A stretch of DNA of 7,112 nucleotides from Alphaproteobacteria bacterium (lineage in GTDB: Bacteria; Pseudomonadota; Alphaproteobacteria; Micavibrionales; Micavibrionaceae): positions 1-7,112 of the forward strand of contig JAJFGT010000184.1 in NCBI GenBank assembly GCA_021776015.1, in the 5' to 3' direction. Below are positions 1 to 6,701 of this stretch, one piece after another; the first letter of the stretch is position 1; every line of letters starts with the position of its first letter. The notes beneath the pieces are model-generated. The model was not told where the DNA came from. It saw nothing but the letters and a program-made list of their open reading frames with translations, and ran no database searches. The position numbers and the translations under genes are program-made.

Positions 1-2
1 CT

Positions 3-1304
3 TTTACAATCTTCTTTATTATTATTATTGCCATCATTGGCGGACCCATTGCCTTTGTTCCTCTCCTTGCTCTTCCTCTTGTCATTGGAGGTGGGTGGCT
101 CTTTCAAAAACCAATGGAAAAGATTATTAAAGAATCTCTTCATGAAAATGCTTTAAAAAATGCTCTTTTGTTTGAGACAATTAGTGGACTTGAGGCTATA
201 AAAACGCAAGCTGCCGAAGGACATACTCAACGAAAATGGGAAGAGTTAACTGAAAAAGCGTCTCAAACCTCGGTCAAAGCAAGGCGTATATCCGCACTTG
301 CCCTGAACTATTCTGTCTATATTCAGCAAATTGTTAGTGCAGGAATTGTAGTCGCTGGTGTTTATTTGATTAGTAATGGTGTGATCTCGATGGGGGCTTT
401 GATTGCATGTGTAATTTTATCAGGGCGAGCTATGGCACCATTGGCACAAGTTGCGGGACTCTTAACACGATTTAATCAGAGCTGGCAATCCTTACATCAG
501 CTTGAAGATTTAATGAGTAAACCTGTTGAGAGACCTCTTGGGAAACATTTTGTTTCCATTCCTCGCGTAGAAGGTAAAATTGAGTTTAAAGATGTTGTCT
601 TTCGTTATCCTGGGCAAACACGTCCTGCTGTTAATGGAATGAGCTTTACAATTAATCCAGGGGATCATGTTGGAGTCATTGGTTCTGTGGGATCTGGAAA
701 AACAACAATTGAACGGCTGCTTTTAAATCTCTATCAACCTGAAAGTGGTGCTGTTCTTGTCGATGGAACAGATGTTCGTCAAATTGATCCAGGAGATTTG
801 CGTCGTAATATTGGAGGTGTCCAGCAGGGTGAGCAACTCTTTTTTGGGAGTGTTCGTGAAAATATTACAATGGGACATGAAACAGCTCCAGATCGCGCTG
901 TCTTGCGAGCTGCGGAACTTGCTGGTGTCACAGAATTTTTAAGAGATACAGAGGCAGGTTTAGATACACAAGTCGGTGAGCGAGGAGAAGCTTTATCTGG
1001 AGGTCAACGGCAAGCCGTCGCCATTGCAAGGTCATTGCTATATGATCCCCCTGTTATGGTTCTTGATGAACCGACAGCCTCTATGGACCCTGCATCTGAA
1101 AATAGACTGAGGCAACGCCTTGAAAAAATCACAGCGAATAAGACTGTATTATTAATTACTCATAAAGGGGCCATGTTAAGTCTTGTTGATAAATTGATTC
1201 TTATTGATCGGGGACGTTTAGTAGCATTTGGCCCTAAAGACGAGGTGATTAGTAAGTTACAGGCACGCCAATATGGAACACAAGCTGAGAATACAGATAT
1301 TTAA
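3..1304 (+). CDS. Type I secretion ABC permease/ATPase, LapB/LssB class (5' partial)
   Basis: This is the inner-membrane ABC exporter of a type I secretion system, which uses ATP to drive a protein substrate through an adaptor and an outer-membrane channel. The reading frame is open from position 3, so the gene begins upstream; ATG 114 is internal. The 433 visible residues hold the end of the transmembrane domain (hydrophobic stretches at about 3-105 and 295-420, with the class-typical run ACVILSGRAMAPLAQVAGLL) and a complete nucleotide-binding domain: Walker A GSVGSGKTT (681-707), signature LSGGQ (993-1007), Walker B VMVLDEP (1053-1073) and the H-loop histidine (1161-1163). Missing upstream parts should be the first membrane helices and, in this class, an N-terminal C39-like domain. 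The Q-loop region reads GGVQQGEQLFFG, where relatives usually have a P-Q-D core. The HlyD-type adaptor gene follows 18 bases later, which supports the assignment. The assignment to LapB/LssB rests on remembered family sequence. Confidence 0.95.
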   Translation, partial: FTIFFIIIIAIIGGPIAFVPLLALPLVIGGGWLFQKPMEKIIKESLHENALKNALLFETISGLEAIKTQAAEGHTQRKWEELTEKASQTSVKARRISALALNYSVYIQQIVSAGIVVAGVYLISNGVISMGALIACVILSGRAMAPLAQVAGLLTRFNQSWQSLHQLEDLMSKPVERPLGKHFVSIPRVEGKIEFKDVVFRYPGQTRPAVNGMSFTINPGDHVGVIGSVGSGKTTIERLLLNLYQPESGAVLVDGTDVRQIDPGDLRRNIGGVQQGEQLFFGSVRENITMGHETAPDRAVLRAAELAGVTEFLRDTEAGLDTQVGERGEALSGGQRQAVAIARSLLYDPPVMVLDEPTASMDPASENRLRQRLEKITANKTVLLITHKGAMLSLVDKLILIDRGRLVAFGPKDEVISKLQARQYGTQAENTDI

Positions 1305-1309
1305 AGAAT

Positions 1310-1315
1310 AGAGGA
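1310..1315 (+). promoter_or_regulatory. Ribosome binding site of the adaptor gene
   Basis: AGAGGA lies 7 bases before ATG 1323. It decides between two nearby ATGs: the one at 1318 reads ATG-GGA-TGA and stops at once, so 1323 is the usable start. Confidence 0.6.
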
Positions 1316-1322
1316 TTATGGG

Positions 1323-2771
1323 ATGAGCACGAAAAAAAAACCAGATCAAGTAATTCCTGAGGGTGGAAAAGCAACTGTTGATTTAAGTGTGAACTCTCAT
1401 GAAGATTGGCAGGCTATTCGTAAAACATGGGCGGATACACAGCTTGAAAAAATCCAAGCAAAATCAGAACGTTTCTTTGTAACAGATGAAGACCTTCCTT
1501 TGTCTCGTCATATTATTCTTATGGTGATAACACTTCTTTTTATTAGTTTTATTGCTTGGGCTAGTTTTGCCACCTTGGATGAAGTTACACGTGGGTTTGG
1601 AAAAATTATCCCTTCTAGTGAATTGCAAGAAGTCGCAAGTTTGGAATCTGGAATTGTAGAAGAGTTTTTTGTAACTAAGGGAGAGCGTGTTAAAGAAGGC
1701 CAGCGATTGGTTCGTCTGAGAGATATTGCTGCAAGTTCTGATTTAGAGTCTAATAAATCCCGTTATTTAGGTTTATTGGCAACAGTTACACGGTTACAAG
1801 CGGCTGTTGATGGTTCTAATACAGTATCTTTTCCACCGAATGTTCGTGAAGGAGCGCCCGAATCTGTTGCGGAAGAAATTAAAACATTTCAAGCGAATAA
1901 AAATCGGATAAAAGAGCAAGGAAATGTTTTAAAACAGCAGCTTGCACAAAGAGAGCAAGAGATTGTTGAGCTTCGATCTCGTATGTCAGATTTGAATAAA
2001 GTTATTGCTCTCTCCCAAAAAGAAAAATCAATGATTGAACCTCTTGTCGCTCGAGGTTCTGCCCCTCAGATCGAATTGATACAGCTTGAGCGAGGTATTC
2101 GAGAACAGATGACAGAGCTCAATGGTCTACGTCAATCTGCGCCTCGTGCAGATTCTGCCGTAAAAGAAGCCCAGTCTAGAATTGATGAACTGGAATCATC
2201 GGCAATTGCTGAAGCACAACGAGAGCTTTCTGAAAAAACAATAGAGGTTTACTCCCTAAAAGAAACTCTTTCAGGATTAAGGGATAGAAAAGATCAAACT
2301 GAAATCACGTCTCCTGTAAATGGAATAATACATGATATAACTGTGAATACGAAAGGGGGGGTCGTACAGCCAGGTCAACCCATTGTACAAATTGTACCAG
2401 AAGGTGAGCCTTTATTTGTTGAAGCTAAAATAAAACCCTCTGATATTGCATTTTTACGTCCTCGTATCGCTGATCGTGTGGGTCAGAAAGCCATGGTAAA
2501 AATTACAGCCTATGATTTTTCTATTTATGGAGGGCTTGATGGTGAATTGATTTCAATTTCTCCTGATACTATTACGGATGAACAGGGGGAAACCTTTTAC
2601 CGAGTAAGAATTCAAACAGATCAAACAGAACTTATTCGCAAAGGCGAAATTCTGCCTATTACAACAGGAATGGAAGCTCAAGTTGATATTCTGACAGGTA
2701 AAAAAACAGTCATGGAATATCTATTAAAGCCCTTTATAAAAACTCTAAATCAATCTTTAAGTGAAAGATAA
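1323..2771 (+). CDS. HlyD-family type I secretion periplasmic adaptor (LapC class)
   Basis: This 482-residue protein is the membrane-fusion adaptor that joins the ABC exporter to a TolC-like channel across the periplasm. Visible parts in order are a cytoplasmic tail of about 60 residues, one membrane helix (about 63-83), the first half of a lipoyl-like/beta-barrel domain (about 90-135, with GIVEEFFVTKGERVKEGQ), a long coiled-coil hairpin rich in Glu, Gln, Lys and Arg (about 180-325), the returning lipoyl half (ITSPVNGIIHDI, 328-339), and a C-terminal barrel with the family-typical run KITAYDFSIYGGLDGELISI (393-412). Its length is normal for the family. It sits 18 bases after the exporter gene, so the two are almost certainly one operon. 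One oddity is about six extra residues, RIADRV (381-386), between FLRP and GQKAMVK, where relatives as I remember them run straight from FLRP to G-Q. The TolC partner and the substrate are not in the window. Confidence 0.95.
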   Translation: MSTKKKPDQVIPEGGKATVDLSVNSHEDWQAIRKTWADTQLEKIQAKSERFFVTDEDLPLSRHIILMVITLLFISFIAWASFATLDEVTRGFGKIIPSSELQEVASLESGIVEEFFVTKGERVKEGQRLVRLRDIAASSDLESNKSRYLGLLATVTRLQAAVDGSNTVSFPPNVREGAPESVAEEIKTFQANKNRIKEQGNVLKQQLAQREQEIVELRSRMSDLNKVIALSQKEKSMIEPLVARGSAPQIELIQLERGIREQMTELNGLRQSAPRADSAVKEAQSRIDELESSAIAEAQRELSEKTIEVYSLKETLSGLRDRKDQTEITSPVNGIIHDITVNTKGGVVQPGQPIVQIVPEGEPLFVEAKIKPSDIAFLRPRIADRVGQKAMVKITAYDFSIYGGLDGELISISPDTITDEQGETFYRVRIQTDQTELIRKGEILPITTGMEAQVDILTGKKTVMEYLLKPFIKTLNQSLSER

Positions 2772-2838
2772 TAAGGATAAACGTTCTTTGAATTGGTAAT
2801 GAGATGCTTTTTTATGTTAGACTATCTGAGTATTAAAT

Positions 2839-2868
2839 TTAATTATGGTTGTTGGAAAGTATTATAAT
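2839..2868 (+). promoter_or_regulatory. Possible promoter directly before the paralog operon
   Basis: A perfect TATAAT lies at 2863-2868, with a weak -35 candidate TTAATT at 2839-2844 (18-base spacer). Transcription would start at about 2874-2875, which is at the ATG itself and would give a leaderless message. The area is AT-rich, so a chance TATAAT is quite possible. The rest of the 102-base gap (2772-2873) shows no clear terminator hairpin. Confidence 0.25.
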
Positions 2869-2873
2869 TTATC

Positions 2874-4082
2874 ATGACTATTCGTAAGTTTTGTTTGCTC
2901 TTTATTATCATTTTTTCCACGAATATCTCCGTGGCACGTGCTATGTGTATCCCTACTAATAATGGCCTTACTATTGGGAGTATTACTGCTAATTTTGCCT
3001 ATCAGATGTTTTTGTTTGAAACTTGGATGGAATTGGACTTTCTACCAAATACGATTTATCCCGTTTTAAAGACCATGGCTGAGCAATGGACAGTGGGGGA
3101 TATGAAATCTATGGAAGAATATTCAACCATGATAACCCAACACCAGACAGAACTCGCAAAGCTAGAGATTCAAAGACTTAAAAATGAGACTGTGGCGAAC
3201 CTCCAACCATCAGAAGAGATTTGTAATCGTATTACGCAAGGATCACGGTTCTTGAGCTCGTCATTTAGATCGGAAGCAACAAAAAGAGAGTTATTACAGT
3301 CTTCGCTTGGAAATCAATTATCAATGCCAGGGTCTCCTTCTCAATATAGTTCAGCGTCACATAGCCTATCTCTTTACGATTACCATATCAATAATACATG
3401 CACGAGTGATGATATGGGAGGAGCTCTTCAAGGTATTTGCACCGCGCCACTTAGTCCAACTTCACATGCTGATATTGATCCAGTAAGTCATTTTTCTAAT
3501 TTGACAGTTGGAGGGCGATCAGATGAGTTACAGGTCTATATCGATTATGTTTGTGGAGGGCTGGATGTATCTCTATTGCCAGATGATTATTATGAAGATA
3601 GTTCTCGCAAGAGACAGCTTCTTGATGTCTATGGATATTGGCAATATGCTGCCTTTTGTAAAGACTCTATTGTCTCCTATGCTTCTCTGACGACGCCAGG
3701 GGCGGCACCTCTTATGCCAGAGCAACGAGAGGCTTTAACCAATACTGGGATGGATCCAACAGAAATTGATTATAGATATGAAGGAAAAATAGCGGCTGGG
3801 CCAAGATTTAACCCAAGTCTTCATGCTCAAATGGATATGATGATGGTTCCTCACAAAAATCCTAAATCCATAGCCGTTGATCAAATGACTCATGAGTCAG
3901 CTCTATTATCTCATGAGGCAATGACACTTGCGACAGAGTTTATGTTGATGGATCAGTATAAAGATATTTGGGCTCAGGAAACACGTAATTTAAGTCTTTA
4001 TCTAGGGCTTAGATTGAAGGAGCAGAGAGCAAAGGCGAATGCCGCACTTCTTGCCGTTTCAAAAAATGGGAAGAAAAGTTGA
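2874..4082 (+). CDS. Secreted cysteine-containing protein, paralog 1 of 4 (unknown function)
   Basis: I do not recognise this 402-residue protein. It begins with a clear Sec signal peptide (basic RK at 4-5, hydrophobic core about 6-19, probable cleavage after ARA at residue 23), so it should act in the periplasm or outside the cell. The mature part has six cysteines (25, 117, 176, 189, 227, 262). A helical block (60-117) ends in PSEEIC (112-117). A central region carries C176 and C189 and then ADIDP (199-203). The C-terminal half is helical, with NPSLHAQ (313-319). These landmarks align with the next genes, so it is the first member of a tandem paralog family. No earlier in-frame start exists, because TAA at 2865-2867 blocks it. 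The ribosome site is poor (GGAAAG, 14 bases upstream). A role in an envelope assembly is inference only. Confidence 0.88.
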   Translation: MTIRKFCLLFIIIFSTNISVARAMCIPTNNGLTIGSITANFAYQMFLFETWMELDFLPNTIYPVLKTMAEQWTVGDMKSMEEYSTMITQHQTELAKLEIQRLKNETVANLQPSEEICNRITQGSRFLSSSFRSEATKRELLQSSLGNQLSMPGSPSQYSSASHSLSLYDYHINNTCTSDDMGGALQGICTAPLSPTSHADIDPVSHFSNLTVGGRSDELQVYIDYVCGGLDVSLLPDDYYEDSSRKRQLLDVYGYWQYAAFCKDSIVSYASLTTPGAAPLMPEQREALTNTGMDPTEIDYRYEGKIAAGPRFNPSLHAQMDMMMVPHKNPKSIAVDQMTHESALLSHEAMTLATEFMLMDQYKDIWAQETRNLSLYLGLRLKEQRAKANAALLAVSKNGKKS

Positions 4083-4087
4083 TGAAG

Positions 4088-4094
4088 AAAGGGG
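4088..4094 (+). promoter_or_regulatory. Ribosome binding site that sets the paralog 2 start
   Basis: AAAGGGG lies 7 bases before ATG 4102. It favours that start over the longer reading frame from ATG 4039, which would overlap the preceding gene by 44 bases and bury the signal peptide behind 21 extra residues. Confidence 0.6.
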
Positions 4095-4101
4095 ATCAAG
4101 T

Positions 4102-5361
4102 ATGAAAAGAGAAAATAAAATGAGAATACAGTTTTTAATGCTGGTTTTTGTATTATCTCTATCTATCTTTTACCCTCATTCTGCACAAGCGTGTGGGTGT
4201 CATGACTGCCCGTGTGCAGTTAACAATTCTCTACATGCAGCAACGGTAACATCAATCATATTATTTCTTCAAGCAGCTTTTTTTGTTCTTGTTGATCAAT
4301 ATATTAATGAGTATTTGGTTCGACAGGTGTGGTGGCCTGCTCTGGGTGCCTTTTCTGAACAGGTTACGTTGAGTGATCAAAAGGTTTGGATGGAAATGAA
4401 TTCGAATATGAATACAGCTCACCAAACATATGGTGCTCAAACAGCAATTCAAGAAGACAAGTATCAATCTATAATGGATGTAATGCCTTATGAACAAACA
4501 TGTAATTTTATTTCGGCTACGACGTCTATGACGGGGAGTGATACAAAAAGTAAAGGAGCACTAGAATCGTTTACACAGCAAGGCCTTCATCGCTCTATGG
4601 GTCTTCCTGGTGATATAGCCTCTCTTGGACCAGATGAAGATAGGGAGGTTCGTTTTGAATTAGCAAGTTCTCGATATTTTGATGATGAAGAAATGCAGGG
4701 GGCATTAGTAAGTTATGCGACAGGAACTGATGACCGTCGTTTTGGTGCTGATATTGATCCTGCAACATTACTTGGAAAAGGAACCCTTGCTATTGATGTG
4801 GGAAACTTGACATTAACTGCTGATGAAGAAGATGTTTTTGCGCTTAAAACAAATTTATACAATGATACAACATTGACACGTTTAACTCCTAGTGATTTAC
4901 AAGAATATGGGAGTCTTGATGAATTAGATGAAATACAGAGATTAGCCGCCTTGCAAGCCATTGCAGAATACAGTTTTGATTCAATTGTGGCATTAAAAGT
5001 AGAGGGAAACCCTCAATCTGGATCTGCAATACGTGCTATATTAAATAAACTAGGTGTGAGTTCTGATGGTGCTAATTATTTGATTGGAGCAAATAGTCGT
5101 CCAAGTTATTTACAGCAATTAAAGATTCTTTCAAAAACAATGCAAAGTACCCCTGAAACACATGTTGACCATGTTGTTGAAAAAACAGAATTAATGAGAG
5201 AGCTCGCAATAAAAGAAGCGATTGAACTTATGGTTAAGTTTGAAATGTACAAATCTCTTCAAAGATCAACCGTTATGATGGCGCAACTCCATGAGTTGCA
5301 TAGAAGAGAATTACAGGATCAGTGGGAAGCTCAACCTCTATTTACGGGAGCATATCAATAG
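4102..5361 (+). CDS. Secreted protein with N-terminal cysteine cluster, paralog 2 of 4 (unknown function)
   Basis: This 419-residue protein, of unrecognised family, has a signal peptide (basic 2-8, hydrophobic core about 11-24) with probable cleavage after SAQA at residue 30. The mature protein would start directly with CGCHDCPC (31-38), a dense cluster that could form disulfides or bind metal. It is not a standard lipobox, because A-Q-A precedes the first Cys. A strongly hydrophobic stretch (about 49-65) could be a membrane segment or a buried helix. The shared helical block (76-134) ends in PYEQTC (129-134), and ADIDP (216-220) and RPSYLQQ (333-339) match its paralogs. It lacks the central cysteine pair of its neighbours, with R191 and A206 at about the aligned places, and has only one cysteine (134) outside the cluster. 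Start 4102 is chosen for its ribosome site and signal peptide. It lies 19 bases after paralog 1, in the same probable operon. Confidence 0.88.
   Translation: MKRENKMRIQFLMLVFVLSLSIFYPHSAQACGCHDCPCAVNNSLHAATVTSIILFLQAAFFVLVDQYINEYLVRQVWWPALGAFSEQVTLSDQKVWMEMNSNMNTAHQTYGAQTAIQEDKYQSIMDVMPYEQTCNFISATTSMTGSDTKSKGALESFTQQGLHRSMGLPGDIASLGPDEDREVRFELASSRYFDDEEMQGALVSYATGTDDRRFGADIDPATLLGKGTLAIDVGNLTLTADEEDVFALKTNLYNDTTLTRLTPSDLQEYGSLDELDEIQRLAALQAIAEYSFDSIVALKVEGNPQSGSAIRAILNKLGVSSDGANYLIGANSRPSYLQQLKILSKTMQSTPETHVDHVVEKTELMRELAIKEAIELMVKFEMYKSLQRSTVMMAQLHELHRRELQDQWEAQPLFTGAYQ
5346..5350 (+). promoter_or_regulatory. Ribosome binding site of paralog 3
   Basis: GGGAG lies inside the end of paralog 2, 12 bases before ATG 5363. 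The spacing is long, so translation may depend partly on coupling with the stop codon just upstream (TAG 5359-5361). Confidence 0.4.
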
Positions 5362-5362
5362 C

Positions 5363-6697
5363 ATGTTAAAAAATTATTATTTTAGATCTGTTGTGTGTAT
5401 CATCGCTGTTTCAATTCAGCTGGTTCTGTGGAGTATTACACATAAGGCACAGGCGTGTGAATGCCTTTATGCATCCCCACCCACCTGTAATATGATAAGT
5501 TGTCCTGATTTAAGTTTAGACACATGTGCCCCAGCTATAGCCGCTCATGCGACAACAAATGTAGCTGTTGAGGCGTTCATAACCGCAAGAATACTAACTC
5601 ATATGAATTTTTTACATCAAAATTTTATGAAAGATGGCTTGATTAAAGCTCTTCGAGCTATGGCATCACAAATTTCTGAGGGTCATTTTAAGCAAGGAGA
5701 GCTTTTGGCATCAATGACGACATCACAGATGATGGATAATGGGAAAAGAGTTATTAAAAAAAATGAAGTTAAATCGATTATAGGATTACAACCTAGTGAA
5801 GAGCATTGTCAATTTGCAACTATGGTTGGAGGACTTTCTGGCGCTTCTGCAGACTCTAAAAGGAGATTTGAGCAAGATAACAATTTTTTACGAGAGTCTG
5901 CTTTAGGAAATAAATATACTCCTTCTACCACAGCAGATTCTCTTTCCTATCGTGTTACAACAATGTGTCAATATGCTGACCCTCTAATATCAAATGGCTC
6001 AATGTCGAAAATGTGTACAAATCCACCACCTTCTGATGTTGATCAAGGTAAGTTTCTTTTAGCATCAAGCATACAAAAATCTACATTAGATGCTTCTCAT
6101 CGAGAGTCTGTAAACTCTCAAGTCATGGAAATATTTTTAGATAATCAACCTGATCCCCTTGATTTCTCATTGTTTGAAAATGATAATGTGAAAATCACTT
6201 ATATGGATCATCGAAGTGTTCTCTCTCGACAGCTTCTTGCTGCACATTGCTTCCGAAAAACATTTGCAGATAAGATGGGAGGAAACAGTACATCCGTACC
6301 ATTCCAGAGCCAGTTTTTATCTGATGCTGGTTTGAGTGTAAATGAAATCCAAGAAAGATTAGGTCCTAATCCAAGTCCATATGCACAGAAAAAGCTATTA
6401 GTCGATATGGTTATGAATCCAAGTTTTGGAACAAATACAACAGATACAAAAGAAAATATTTTACGTTTAATCAACGGAATACAATCTTATAAAATGGCAT
6501 CTTTATATGATAGTTTGGAAATTCTTCATTGTAATGAACTTATGCTTTCACAGCTTGTAAATGATTATTTGCAACCTTTGTCTGAAGAGACTCAAGAGCG
6601 CTTAGATATTATTGAAACACGTATGGAACAAGAGAAGAAGCAAACAGATTTTGCCCAAAATATCTCTGAACTCAAGAAATCAAAAGGAGGCATTTAG
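5363..6697 (+). CDS. Secreted cysteine-rich protein, paralog 3 of 4 (unknown function)
   Basis: This 444-residue protein, of unrecognised family, has a signal peptide (K3 and R8, hydrophobic core about 9-24) with probable cleavage after KAQA at residue 31. The mature end starts CECLYASPPTC, and five cysteines fall within the first 24 mature residues (32, 34, 42, 47, 55). Others are at 149, 202, 218, 296 and 390, ten in all after cleavage. The shared helical block (92-149) aligns without a gap to that of paralog 1 and ends in PSEEHC (144-149). C202 and C218 match the central pair of paralog 1, C296 matches its C262, and NPSPYAQ (336-342) is the C-terminal motif. The tail from about 405 is highly charged and probably helical. 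ATG 5363 is chosen because it gives a clean signal peptide one base after the preceding stop. ATG 5291 would overlap paralog 2 by 71 bases and put 24 residues before it. Confidence 0.88.
   Translation: MLKNYYFRSVVCIIAVSIQLVLWSITHKAQACECLYASPPTCNMISCPDLSLDTCAPAIAAHATTNVAVEAFITARILTHMNFLHQNFMKDGLIKALRAMASQISEGHFKQGELLASMTTSQMMDNGKRVIKKNEVKSIIGLQPSEEHCQFATMVGGLSGASADSKRRFEQDNNFLRESALGNKYTPSTTADSLSYRVTTMCQYADPLISNGSMSKMCTNPPPSDVDQGKFLLASSIQKSTLDASHRESVNSQVMEIFLDNQPDPLDFSLFENDNVKITYMDHRSVLSRQLLAAHCFRKTFADKMGGNSTSVPFQSQFLSDAGLSVNEIQERLGPNPSPYAQKKLLVDMVMNPSFGTNTTDTKENILRLINGIQSYKMASLYDSLEILHCNELMLSQLVNDYLQPLSEETQERLDIIETRMEQEKKQTDFAQNISELKKSKGGI
6684..6690 (+). promoter_or_regulatory. Strong ribosome binding site of paralog 4
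   Basis: AAGGAGG is a near-perfect Shine-Dalgarno sequence inside the last codons of paralog 3, 11 bases before ATG 6702. It is the strongest ribosome site in the paralog operon and supports a gene that runs out of the window. Confidence 0.65.
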
Positions 6698-6701
6698 AGA
6701 T

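Noticed and set aside
745..942. Out-of-frame + strand open frame in the exporter ATPase domain
   Set aside because: It overlaps the Walker A to signature region, which is clearly coding in another frame.
2841..2869. AATTAT / ATAATT inverted repeat as a terminator
   Set aside because: The stem is only six A/T pairs with a large loop, has no GC core and no T-run after it, and lies at a gene start.
4039..4101. Longer N-terminus for paralog 2 from ATG 4039
   Set aside because: It overlaps paralog 1 by 44 bases, lacks a good ribosome site, and puts 21 polar residues before a signal peptide that starts cleanly at 4102.
4192..4215. Paralog 2 as a lipoprotein because Cys follows the signal peptide
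   Set aside because: The residues before the Cys are A-Q-A rather than a lipobox such as L-A-G, and the cleavage fits signal peptidase I. It is kept only as a possibility in the cysteine-cluster finding.
4261..4961. Two minus-strand open frames (4261-4497 and 4713-4961) inside paralog 2
   Set aside because: Both lie wholly inside a well-supported gene and show no recognisable domain. They are shadows of the + strand codons.
5291..5362. Longer N-terminus for paralog 3 from ATG 5291
   Set aside because: It would overlap paralog 2 by 71 bases and displace the signal peptide; ATG 5363 fits the spacing and the plan of the family.
6208..6474. Minus-strand open frame inside paralog 3
   Set aside because: It is opposite a region that aligns with the other paralogs on the + strand, so the + strand is the coding one.
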